Assembly: GCF_023638055.1 (NCBI RefSeq)
Contig: NZ_JAKRVY010000012.1
Location: forward strand, 1-64,000
Reading direction: 5' to 3'
DNA: 64,000 nt
From: Natranaeroarchaeum aerophilus
Lineage (GTDB): Archaea > Halobacteriota > Halobacteria > Halobacteriales > Natronoarchaeaceae
This document shows, piece by piece, positions 9,117-16,045 of this stretch. The position numbers and the translations under genes are program-made. Within the stretch, counting starts at the first letter, position 1, and each line of letters starts with the position of its first letter. The notes beneath the pieces were generated by a model. The model was not told the origin of the DNA. It saw only the letters and a program-made list of their open reading frames with translations, and ran no database searches.

Positions 9117-9314
9117 ATGCAGTCCACCAGTCCCACTGTCCAGAGCAACGCCGGTCAGTCGACCCTCGTTTCCGGCAACCGCTTTACATTCTTCTGGATG
9201 GGGACAAAACTGGTGGACAATTCCACCGCGATCGACTGGCTGTCCCACGGCGGCGACGGCGTACATCGCGGGATACACCACCCATCGGCCACGGGGTACG
9301 GCCGTCCCGGCTGA
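9117..9314 (+). CDS. Possible small protein upstream of DUF5794-like gene
   Basis: Open frame of 65 residues, not recognised. Support is positional: ATG 9117 lies ~27 bases after a GTTTATCA TATA-like stretch (9086-9093), so it would be leaderless, and its TGA ends three bases before the ATG of the next gene, suggesting translational coupling. Against it, the composition is serine/glycine/threonine-rich and less acidic than most genes here. It may be a real small protein or merely a 5' leader. Confidence 0.4.
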   Translation: MQSTSPTVQSNAGQSTLVSGNRFTFFWMGTKLVDNSTAIDWLSHGGDGVHRGIHHPSATGYGRPG

Positions 9315-9317
9315 GCG

Positions 9318-10196
9318 ATGAGTACCTCCCAACATCCGGTCGCACTGGAGCTAGAGCAACGCGTCGGCGGCGCGACCAAGCTCCTTGCGACGGTGATGTT
9401 CCTCCCGCTGCTCGACGGGATCTTCCCGGCGCTCGTTCTGGCAGGTGCATTGGATACTACCGCAGGCATCCTGCAGGTCGGGTTGCTGGTCTTTGGCGGC
9501 AGTGCAACTGTTGCCGTGATCCTCGCCGAAATGGACGGTACGCCGCGCAGTCAGGCAAAGACCGTCCTTCTCGTCGGGATCCCGTTGATCGTCGTCGCCG
9601 CGATTGAGACCGCACTGGCACCCTCGATCGCCGAGCTCGTCGATCTGGTGATCTTCGAACGGTTCGCTGCACTGGTGATCCTCGCGATCGCTGCCAAGAC
9701 CGCGAGTGCGACCGTCGGCGAGTATATGCCACGCCCAGCAGTTATCGTCGGGCTTGGCCTGTTCGCCAGTCTCGATCCCTCGGGAGCCGAACTCGTATTC
9801 GTCTCTGATCCTGAACTGGTCGCTCGCGGTGTCGCCGCGGCTGGCGTCGGCGTTGGCTTCGCGCTTCTGGTTGCGCTGTTCGGGCCGGTGCTCCGGTCGA
9901 TGGTCGACCTCGACCGGTTCCGCTTCGGCAGCGCTGTCGCGCTCGGTCTGCTCCCGCTCTCGCTGCTTGACCTCCCGCTTGGCGATCTGGCACCGCTGGC
10001 CGTGCTCGTCCTGACGGCCGTGTTCGCTCTCGACCCGAACGCCTCGAACACGCTCGGAGACGCATCGACGACCCAATCGGACTCGGGCGCTGCAGGACAG
10101 GCACACCTGACCGACGGTGGTCCGGAGCCCGTCTGGGACGCCGACGAGGAGGGCGATGACGAGTCAGCGAGCGAACGACGCGAGCCCTGGCTGTGA
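9318..10196 (+). CDS. DUF5794-like membrane protein
   Basis: 292-residue polytopic membrane protein with about seven or eight hydrophobic segments between residues 20 and 235 and an acidic cytoplasmic tail of ~55 residues rich in D, E and S. It matches what I remember of the haloarchaea-specific DUF5794 family (N-terminal LELEQRVGGATKLLATVMFL), whose function is unknown. Start ATG 9318 lies just after the stop of a possible 65-residue small ORF, so the two may be one transcript. The tRNA-Trp gene follows after ~100 bases. No catalytic motif is visible. Confidence 0.75.
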   Translation: MSTSQHPVALELEQRVGGATKLLATVMFLPLLDGIFPALVLAGALDTTAGILQVGLLVFGGSATVAVILAEMDGTPRSQAKTVLLVGIPLIVVAAIETALAPSIAELVDLVIFERFAALVILAIAAKTASATVGEYMPRPAVIVGLGLFASLDPSGAELVFVSDPELVARGVAAAGVGVGFALLVALFGPVLRSMVDLDRFRFGSAVALGLLPLSLLDLPLGDLAPLAVLVLTAVFALDPNASNTLGDASTTQSDSGAAGQAHLTDGGPEPVWDADEEGDDESASERREPWL

Positions 10197-10298
10197 TTGC
10201 ACGTCCTCAGATCGGGGCGACTCCGTCACGGGAATAGACGAGAAGTAGAGTCCCGAATCGAAACCACTTTAGGGCGGTACGAGCTACCAGAAAGTGAC

Positions 10299-10473
10299 GG
10301 GGCTGTGGCCAAGCCAGGCATGGCGACTGACTCCAGAGATTGACACCCGGTGACGAACTCCAGACTGATATACTGAGCGCGCGACTGATCATCGCTCGCG
10401 TTGACGACTCTCTGGAGAACCGAGGTGAATCGGAGATATCAGTCGATCGGGGGTTCAAATCCCTCCGGCCCCA
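10299..10473 (+). tRNA. tRNA-Trp (anticodon CCA) with ~101-base intron
   Basis: Acceptor GGGGCTG (10299-10305) pairs with CGGCCCC (10466-10472), with discriminator A10473. Anticodon CCA is at 10333-10335. After removing about 10337-10437, the anticodon stem ACTGA (10326-10330) pairs with TCAGT (10439-10443) around a seven-base loop, giving a 74-base mature tRNA. An intron after position 37 is characteristic of haloarchaeal tRNA-Trp and is cut by the tRNA splicing endonuclease. The intron encodes its own methylation guide. The exact splice bases are inferred from the restored cloverleaf. Confidence 0.95.
10350..10423 (+). ncRNA. Intronic box C/D guide for tRNA-Trp Cm34 and Um39
   Basis: Inside the intron: box C GTGACGA (10350-10356), D' CTGA (10373-10376), C' TGACGA (10402-10407), and a non-canonical D, CCGA (10420-10423). 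The guide before D' (10363-10371) pairs with 10436-10444, and the fifth base upstream of D' (A10368) pairs with T10439, tRNA position 39. The guide before D (10409-10417) pairs with 10331-10339, and the fifth base upstream (G10415) pairs with C10333, position 34. This N+5 agreement reproduces the known haloarchaeal Cm34/Um39 guide, where modification precedes splicing. Confidence 0.88.
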
Positions 10474-10581
10474 TTTACTGCTGCGAACCACACCGTGAGC
10501 AGCAGTAACTACACGCGGAGGATTTGAACCCAGAGGACGAGCGTAGCGAAGTCCTCGTGGTTCACAATCCCTCCGGCCCCA
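10474..10581 (+). mobile_element. tRNA-linked structured element 2 (at tRNA-Trp)
   Basis: Same architecture as the tRNA-Lys element but with different stems: hairpin TTACTGCTGC (10475-10484) / GCAGCAGTAA (10499-10508) with loop GAACCACACCGTGA; GGAGGATTTGAACCC (10517-10531), the reverse complement of the tRNA-Trp T-arm region minus one G; a second hairpin GAGGAC (10533-10538) / GTCCTC (10551-10556) with GCGTAGCGAA in its loop; then GTGGTTCAC and AATCCCTCCGGCCCCA (10566-10581), an exact 16-base repeat of tRNA bases 10458-10473. GAACCAC in loop 1 and GTGGTTC before the repeat form an inverted pair. It has no coding capacity. The next 212 bases up to the doxX gene hold no supported feature. Confidence 0.62.
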
Positions 10582-10793
10582 TATGAAATAAAAGAGACTG
10601 AGAGCCATCTCTCACGTTCCCCATACTTCTCTGCACGGGTGTGGTCGGCGTGTTGAAACTTGTCATCGAGAGCGACAAGTCCGAGACGCTGCCGAGGGCC
10701 AGTCTGCGACTCGCCGACCGCAGGGGATCGTCGAGATTGCCCTGTCCACACTCAGTGATTACGTACACGCCATTGCCGAGATACTCTATCGAA

Positions 10794-11210
10794 TCACTTC
10801 CTCTCCGATATCGCTGGTGGCCGGGTATACCAGAACGCCCAGAGAATCAACACGGCCTGCAGCGGGAGTCGTCCCCAGCGAACGATGCTGGACGGATCTC
10901 CCCCGCCCGGCAATCCTTCAATGACGACCCCGTGCGTCGCCATGTAGATGTTTGCCGGAAAGATGGCAATGAGTAATGCAATCGTCGCCCACGCGGCGTA
11001 CTGTCGAGTTCGGTCAATGAGTAGCCCGATCCCGACGGCGATTTCGGCGAGACCGGAGAGATAGACGAGTAATAGTGCCGCCGGAAATATCGGAGGGACG
11101 ATCTGGACGTACAGCTCCGGCACGACAAAATGTAGCATTCCTGCGACTATGTACCCTGTACTCATTACGTAGAGTAGCGGGCGTTTGAGTCGGTTCAGAA
11201 CATCATTCAT
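10794..11210 (-). CDS. DoxX family membrane protein
   Basis: 138-residue membrane protein with four predicted helices, the size and layout of the DoxX/DoxD-like superfamily. Recognisable segments are GYIVAGMLHFVVPELYVQIV near residue 19, then LVYLSGLAEIAVGIGLL and FPANIYMATHG. Family members are often linked to thiol and oxidative-stress systems, though biochemical roles are mostly unknown. I chose ATG 11210 so that the protein begins just before the first helix. A peroxiredoxin gene lies 90 bases upstream on the same strand, consistent with a redox theme but not proof of an operon. Confidence 0.85.
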   Translation of the reverse strand: MNDVLNRLKRPLLYVMSTGYIVAGMLHFVVPELYVQIVPPIFPAALLLVYLSGLAEIAVGIGLLIDRTRQYAAWATIALLIAIFPANIYMATHGVVIEGLPGGGDPSSIVRWGRLPLQAVLILWAFWYTRPPAISERK

Positions 11211-11300
11211 CAATACGAAATACTTCCCGGGACCTGAAACAATTTCGCTCCGAGGAGTCACCTGTCGAACTGTTCCCACTCGAAACGTGAGGGGAACCAG

Positions 11301-11798
11301 CTATCCGTCGGCCGTCTCCTCCACTGCGGTCGCGACCTCGTCGACGACCGCTCCGAAGTCGATCTTACCTTCGTCTGCGACCCAACGGTACGTGACTCGC
11401 CCCGTTTCGTCGAGGACGAAGATGCTTCGCTGTGCCGCCTCGAACTGGCCATACATCTCGTGGAGGACGACACCGTAGTCCTGGATCACGTCGTGGTTCC
11501 AGTCCGAAAGCATCGGGAAGTTCAGGTTCTCTTCTCTGATCCAGACGTTCTGGGCCGGTGGCAGGTCCACGCTGATACCATACACGGCGGCGTCGAGGTC
11601 CTCGAACTGATCCATCGAATCCCTGAACGTACACATTTCGGCGGTACACCCGCTGGTGAACGCCGCCGGGAAGAACGCGAGTACGATCGGTCCCGCACCG
11701 AGTGCTGTGGAAAGATCGAACGGTTCGATGTCGTTGTACGCCTCGCCGCCCGCTTTCGGGAGCGTGAATTCGGGTGCGTGATCGCCGATATCGATCAT
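11301..11798 (-). CDS. Peroxiredoxin (AhpC/TSA, redoxin domain)
   Basis: 165-residue cytoplasmic thiol peroxidase that reduces hydrogen or alkyl peroxides. The thioredoxin-like fold starts with APEFTLPKAGGE near residue 8. The peroxidatic site is AAFTSGCTAEMCTFRD (residues 45-60), with the peroxidatic cysteine in SGC and a second cysteine five residues later, as in BCP/PrxQ-type enzymes that form an intramolecular disulfide; the catalytic Thr and a distal Arg are expected in the same region. The start ATG 11798 fits the fold. Downstream on the same strand is the DoxX gene. Reductant is probably a thioredoxin such as the one at 340. Confidence 0.92.
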   Translation of the reverse strand: MIDIGDHAPEFTLPKAGGEAYNDIEPFDLSTALGAGPIVLAFFPAAFTSGCTAEMCTFRDSMDQFEDLDAAVYGISVDLPPAQNVWIREENLNFPMLSDWNHDVIQDYGVVLHEMYGQFEAAQRSIFVLDETGRVTYRWVADEGKIDFGAVVDEVATAVEETADG

Positions 11799-11884
11799 AC
11801 CGATACCTAACGGGCGACGTACCTAAACAGTCCCCACTCCGGGGTCCCCATCTGTTGTGTGGAGGGTATTCGTCGCCAGAATCG

Positions 11885-12820
11885 TTATACTGCCAGCGCC
11901 GATTCCTGCGACTCGCCGACGAGCAATTCTTCGACGAAGGAGATGGCGTCTGACTCCTCAGCAATGCTTTCCATCAGCACGGTCTCGCTCGGGAAGAGCC
12001 GTTCGCCGAGTTCGAGCCCGTGCTCTCTGGCGGTCGATCCGGTCATCGTCAGATAGATACCGAGGCCCACGTCCGCAATCGAGGCCTCTTCCTCGCGCCC
12101 GTCGTCGGGATACTGAAAGGTCACACCATCGGTTGCTGCAGTCCCCAGCACTGCCTGAACGAGTCGTTCGTATCGCGGAGAGATACAGAGCGGACCTTCA
12201 TATTGCTCGACGAACTCCCGATCGAATGTCTCGACATCGGTCCGCTGGCACGTCTCCGGCGTCCCCATCAGCGTGTGATAGACCGTATCACCGAGTCCAC
12301 CGACGACCCGGACGTCGGTATCGCGCGGATCGATTCGCGCATTGATATCGCTGATTCGTTCGATCGGCTCCTCGCGGAGCCCGACGACTTCTTCCAGAAC
12401 GAGATCAGCGCTGTCGAAGCCGAGATTAAAGTCGTGAGTGCGAAGCGCCCGGAACGGCTCTTCGCGGCCGATCAACTGGAGGTCGATGTCACCAAGCGGG
12501 ATCGTGACGCTGTCGAAGACGATCCGTCGGGGACGACCGTCCCGGTCGTCGCGCAAGAGCGTATACTCGGGTCTGGTCGGGTCGTCGAGACTACTGTAGG
12601 CCGCAAGTCGCTCGTAGACGTCGTCAGCGGCGTCCTGTCGCCCTTTCGTGATCGCTTTTTCGTATCGCAGTGTCGAACTGATCGAGTCCGCCAGCGCCGT
12701 GACATCTGTCGAAGAGTCCGTCGGTATTCGACTACTCTCGTCAACGCGCCGGGCCACCCGGTCGAGAACGGCTTCGAGGGGCCGCCCTTTTCGCGGCACG
12801 GCAACCGAGACGGTCGTCAT
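11885..12820 (-). CDS. HisG-like (ATP phosphoribosyltransferase-fold) protein
   Basis: 311-residue soluble protein that resembles HisG in scattered blocks: VAVPRKGRPLEAVLDRV at residues 6-22, GFDSADLVLEEVVGLREEP near 133, and ADVGLGIYLTMTGSTAREHG near 247, which matches the HisG region that binds the PRPP phosphate and ends in TGxTLRENGL. An extra ~60-residue segment (about 25-90) containing conserved-looking RYEKAITKGRQDAADDVY is absent from ordinary HisG. I suspect a haloarchaeal paralogue using the periplasmic-binding-protein-type fold, not the histidine enzyme itself; no his genes are nearby. It is 47 bases downstream of the acidic coiled-coil protein gene. Function unknown. Confidence 0.6.
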   Translation of the reverse strand: MTTVSVAVPRKGRPLEAVLDRVARRVDESSRIPTDSSTDVTALADSISSTLRYEKAITKGRQDAADDVYERLAAYSSLDDPTRPEYTLLRDDRDGRPRRIVFDSVTIPLGDIDLQLIGREEPFRALRTHDFNLGFDSADLVLEEVVGLREEPIERISDINARIDPRDTDVRVVGGLGDTVYHTLMGTPETCQRTDVETFDREFVEQYEGPLCISPRYERLVQAVLGTAATDGVTFQYPDDGREEEASIADVGLGIYLTMTGSTAREHGLELGERLFPSETVLMESIAEESDAISFVEELLVGESQESALAV

Positions 12821-12867
12821 TGGCGGAAAAAACGTTCCCCCACGTCAAACAGGTTGCGCTTTCGCGC

Positions 12868-14571
12868 TTAGCTAAACATCTCGCCGAGCTGGTTGCGCCA
12901 CTCCTGAATCTCTTCGACCTCGCCCTCGACGTGGTCGACGGTTCCGGCCACGTGTTCGAGATGTTCGTCGAGGTCGTCGAGTGTCTCGAACAGCTCGTCG
13001 AGGTCATCGGCGGTGTCGTCGGCCGTTCCTTCGACCGAATCGAGCCGTTCGGCGAACTCGTCCAGCTCAGTACGGATCGTCTCGACATCGCTACCGACCG
13101 AATCGAGGTCGTTCGTGACGCCGTCGATCCGCTCTGAAGCTCCTGCGACAGTTTCCTCGATACCGTCGATCCGTTCATCGAGACGCTGTTCGATCTCCGC
13201 AGCGCGTTCGTCCAGCCGCTCGTCGAACTGGTCGATCGATTCGGCGTTGGCCGTCACTGCGTGATCGACGTCGTCGAGATCGCTTCTGAAAGACTCGATA
13301 TCCGCCTCGAACTCCTCGATCAACGCCTCGCCTCGGCCGTTTTCGTCCAGGAACGTTTCGAGCGCGCCAGTGTACGCGGCGACTTCCTCGAGCCGCGACT
13401 GGAGATGGTCGACCCGTGCGACAACACGGCTATCGGTTTCGGGCTCTTCGGTCGTCAGATCGAGCTCCTCACGCAGGAGCTGTTTGTCCGCTTCGTCGAC
13501 GTTGCCTGCCCGGAGTTCCGATGCGAGCGCGCTTGCGACGCCTCCTGCCTCGACTTGCGCCGCGGGCTCGTCGTCGATATCGTCTTCGGGCGCTTCATCG
13601 TGGTCCTTCTGGGCATCCGACTCTTCGTCGACGTCCTCGTCAAGATCAATCTCGTCTTCGGGTTCGGCTTCCGGTTCCTCGTCGACGTCCTCGTCAAGAT
13701 CAATCTCGTCTTCGGGTTCGGCTTCCGGTTCTTCGTCGACATCCTCGTCAGGATCAATCTCCTCTTCGGGTTCGGTTTCCGGTTCTTCGTCGACGTCCTC
13801 GTCAGGATCAATCTCCTCTTCGGGTTCGGTTTCCGACTCTTCGTCAATACCGAGATCGATCTCTTCATCGTCGGGTTCCTGTCCCGATTCGTCCGGTTCG
13901 GGAACGCCTTCTTCGATCCCGAGATCGATATCGGGGACATCTTCGTCTTCCGTGTCGTCATCGGCCGAATCATCCGGCTCCAGATCGACGTCTTCGAGAC
14001 CAAGGTCCAGTCCGTCGTCGTCGGCTTCCGCGGCCTCCTCAGCTGGCTCTGCAGAATCGGCTTCTTCCTCGTCTTCGAGTCCGGGAACCGTCTCCGAGTC
14101 GCCGGAGATCATGTCCTTGACGGCCTGACTGCTCTCCTCGGACGCGATATCGTCGATCGACGCGTCGTCGACAGCAGCTCCGGATTCGTCTTCCTCACCC
14201 CCTTCAGTGGGACCAGCCGCCGTAATCTTCGGTTCGGTCATGAACTGGCTCGCCTCTTCGGGGCTATCGATCCGAACCCCATAGACTGTGACGAGTTCGG
14301 CCCCGGCATCGAGTTCGCGCTCGAATTCGACGGTGTGGTCCTCGAACGCCGTCCAGTTCTCGCTCTCGTACTCGGGGTGAAATCCGACGCCGTCCATCGA
14401 GAACTCGTCGGGGATGCTCTCGGACAGGCGAACTGTCGCCGAATCGTCCCGATCTGACGTGAGAGTGAACTTGACCGTCGGCACCGCGAACTCGTCCGTC
14501 TTGAACGCCTTTTCGACGGTGATGCCGTCCGCGGAAACTACGATGTCGTCCTGATACGCCTCTTCGCTCAT
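12868..14571 (-). CDS. Acidic repeat and coiled-coil protein
   Basis: 567-residue soluble protein of three parts. Residues 1-120 form a globular domain of beta character (VEKAFKTDEFAVPTVKFTL near 19). Residues ~130-340 are extremely acidic, including four 18-residue repeats with the pattern EPE(A/T)EPE(D/E)EID. The C-terminal ~200 residues are heptad-like coiled coil with many I/L-D-E patterns, ending in EVEEIQEWRNQLGEMF. I chose ATG 14571 because the frame upstream is arginine-rich and unlike the protein. No signal peptide or membrane segment is seen, so it is probably cytoplasmic, perhaps structural or scaffold-like. Not recognised as a named family. The MBL hydrolase gene is 98 bases upstream on the same strand. 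Confidence 0.75.
   Translation of the reverse strand: MSEEAYQDDIVVSADGITVEKAFKTDEFAVPTVKFTLTSDRDDSATVRLSESIPDEFSMDGVGFHPEYESENWTAFEDHTVEFERELDAGAELVTVYGVRIDSPEEASQFMTEPKITAAGPTEGGEEDESGAAVDDASIDDIASEESSQAVKDMISGDSETVPGLEDEEEADSAEPAEEAAEADDDGLDLGLEDVDLEPDDSADDDTEDEDVPDIDLGIEEGVPEPDESGQEPDDEEIDLGIDEESETEPEEEIDPDEDVDEEPETEPEEEIDPDEDVDEEPEAEPEDEIDLDEDVDEEPEAEPEDEIDLDEDVDEESDAQKDHDEAPEDDIDDEPAAQVEAGGVASALASELRAGNVDEADKQLLREELDLTTEEPETDSRVVARVDHLQSRLEEVAAYTGALETFLDENGRGEALIEEFEADIESFRSDLDDVDHAVTANAESIDQFDERLDERAAEIEQRLDERIDGIEETVAGASERIDGVTNDLDSVGSDVETIRTELDEFAERLDSVEGTADDTADDLDELFETLDDLDEHLEHVAGTVDHVEGEVEEIQEWRNQLGEMFS
13623..13838 (-). repeat. Four tandem 54-base repeats in the acidic region
   Basis: A 54-base unit repeats in frame at 13623, 13677, 13731 and 13785, decaying after 13838. 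The first two copies are nearly identical, and so are the last two. Each encodes 18 residues almost entirely of Asp, Glu, Pro, Ile and Val. Two near-identical pairs suggest recent duplication by slippage or unequal exchange, so copy number probably differs between strains. Confidence 0.92.
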
Positions 14572-14669
14572 AGCCACTCCTATCCACACCATAACCATAA
14601 AACAAACGGGCACTGATCGGCTGGTATCCCACGCCACTCGGAGCAAACACGCAAGTACGAGATGGTCAG

Positions 14670-15506
14670 TTACAGGTCGACGCGATCCCCGATCTCGGCG
14701 ATTTCGAGCGCGGCAGGGTACTCGAACCCTCGTGCGTGATGATGCAGTACTGTCGGATCGGCAGTGAGCCCCTTCCACATGTCCCAGTGGCTTGGGAGGA
14801 ACTGATCGAACTGCAGATCGCTCGCGGCCTCGATCGCCTGATTCTCGTCGTTGTACCAGCGCGTCCGGACGGGTTCACCGGTCTCCTTATCGGGGACGTT
14901 GCCGACGGTCCCGAACGCAAGAATGCCGAGGTCGATCTCGTACTCCTCGCCGATGCGGGTGAACTCGTCGCTGGGTTTGGTGTCGCCGCCGTGGAACACC
15001 GTCTTCCCCTCGTGTTCGATGACGTACGAGACCGGATGTGTGGCGTCCGCGTCGTATGCGTCCTCGACGTGAATCGTGAAACTGCCGACTTCGAGGGTAT
15101 CCCCTTCACTCACTTCGACGAACTGGTCATCATCGATATCGTGATCGGCCTGCCAGTCCTCCTCGTCGCGAGCGACTGTGAGGCTGTCGTCCGGCGCGTA
15201 CAGGTCCGCACCCGTCGATTCGAGGATCGGTGCCTGGGAGGGGCCGTGGACGTGGTCCGTGTGCTCGTGGGTGGCAAGAACAGCATCGGCCTCCTCGATG
15301 TCCTCGGGATTGAACGGGACCGGAATCATCCGCGTGGTTCGTGGCGGATCACCAAGTCCGACGTATGGATCGACAAACAGCGTCGTCCCATCGCTGGCTT
15401 TCATAGCGAAACCGTTGCAGCCGAGATACCAGACGGCGATGCGTTCGGGAGTAGCGTCCGCGATCGCGTTCGGGAGCCAGTCGCCCCAGTCACTTTCGAT
15501 TGCCAT
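14670..15506 (-). CDS. Metallo-beta-lactamase fold hydrolase (UlaG-like)
   Basis: 278-residue cytoplasmic metallohydrolase. The metal-binding motif is HEHTDHVHG near residue 79 (HxHxDH), with further ligands in FHGGDTKPSD near 173 and a final histidine in SHWDMWKG near 239. The WYLGCNGFAMKA start of the fold and the 280-residue length place it near UlaG (L-ascorbate-6-phosphate lactonase)-like proteins of COG2220. The actual substrate is unknown because no sugar-acid genes are nearby. I chose ATG 15506 over a start four codons upstream because it begins directly before the conserved region. It is followed on the same strand by the acidic coiled-coil gene. Confidence 0.9.
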   Translation of the reverse strand: MAIESDWGDWLPNAIADATPERIAVWYLGCNGFAMKASDGTTLFVDPYVGLGDPPRTTRMIPVPFNPEDIEEADAVLATHEHTDHVHGPSQAPILESTGADLYAPDDSLTVARDEEDWQADHDIDDDQFVEVSEGDTLEVGSFTIHVEDAYDADATHPVSYVIEHEGKTVFHGGDTKPSDEFTRIGEEYEIDLGILAFGTVGNVPDKETGEPVRTRWYNDENQAIEAASDLQFDQFLPSHWDMWKGLTADPTVLHHHARGFEYPAALEIAEIGDRVDL

Positions 15507-15605
15507 ACGGCAAACCACCGGTCAGGTCGGGCGTAAGTGTTGCGCTCTCCGGTCACAGAGAGTCCACTCCGATCAGCTCTCACACAGCGTAAGTGGAGAG
15601 CCGAT

Positions 15606-15998
15606 TCAATCCTGACAGCAGCCGCCAGCCTGCTCGCCGAAGTCGACGTCAAGCGGTGCCGAGATCGCCTCGTTGACCGCTTCAAGCCGCGCGTCGAGTC
15701 GTTGCTGGGCTTCGAGATACTCGGACATGGTCGGCTGTGAGTGAAGCTCGCTCTGTGCCTGCTGGAGCTCCTGCAGGTCGTCCTGACCTGCATCGCCAGT
15801 CTGTCGGGCGAGCATGAACTCCTGGCGGAGCGATTCGAACTCCTGAATCTGTTCTTGCAGTTCGTCGTCCGATTCGACGGCCGCCTTCGCGGACTCGAAC
15901 GCCTCGTATTCCGGGAGGTTACGGATCGCTTCGCCAAGCTCACGGCCGAGCGTCTCGATGTCGCTGTCGGGGACGGTTACGTCAGTGTCAATGCTCAT
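15606..15998 (-). CDS. YlbF/YmcA family helical protein
   Basis: 130-residue, almost entirely helical protein of the YlbF family. In Bacillus, YlbF and YmcA form a Fe-S-containing complex that affects RNA decay through RNase Y. The family pattern is visible as LGEAIRNLPEYEAFESAKAA near residue 21, LQEQIQEFESLRQEFM and the later YLEAQQRLDARLEAVNEAIS. It ends GGCCQD, a cysteine pair common in haloarchaeal members that could bind metal. Archaea lack RNase Y, so the archaeal role is open. It lies ~100 bases beyond the UlaG-like gene on the same strand and 47 bases from the CHAT gene. Confidence 0.88.
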   Translation of the reverse strand: MSIDTDVTVPDSDIETLGRELGEAIRNLPEYEAFESAKAAVESDDELQEQIQEFESLRQEFMLARQTGDAGQDDLQELQQAQSELHSQPTMSEYLEAQQRLDARLEAVNEAISAPLDVDFGEQAGGCCQD

Positions 15999-16045
15999 AC
16001 CTCGCGTTACGACTGCGAGTGTATCAACCTGCTGGTCTCCCCGAT

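Noticed and set aside
10207..10608. 133-codon frame on the reverse strand across tRNA-Trp
   Set aside because: Antisense of the tRNA, its intron and the element; GRRDLNPRSTD is the tRNA artefact.
10562..10768. Overlapping 68-111-codon frames in the 10.6-10.8 kb gap
   Set aside because: Several frames overlap and none has haloarchaeal composition, promoter placement or recognisable motif; treated as non-coding.
13623..13838. Repeats considered as a CRISPR array
   Set aside because: Units are contiguous, in frame and coding, with no spacers.
13261..14457. 398-codon frame antisense to the acidic repeat protein
   Set aside because: Its Phe/Val/Leu-rich repeats are the reverse reading of Glu/Asp codons; the sense frame has the acidic haloarchaeal signature.
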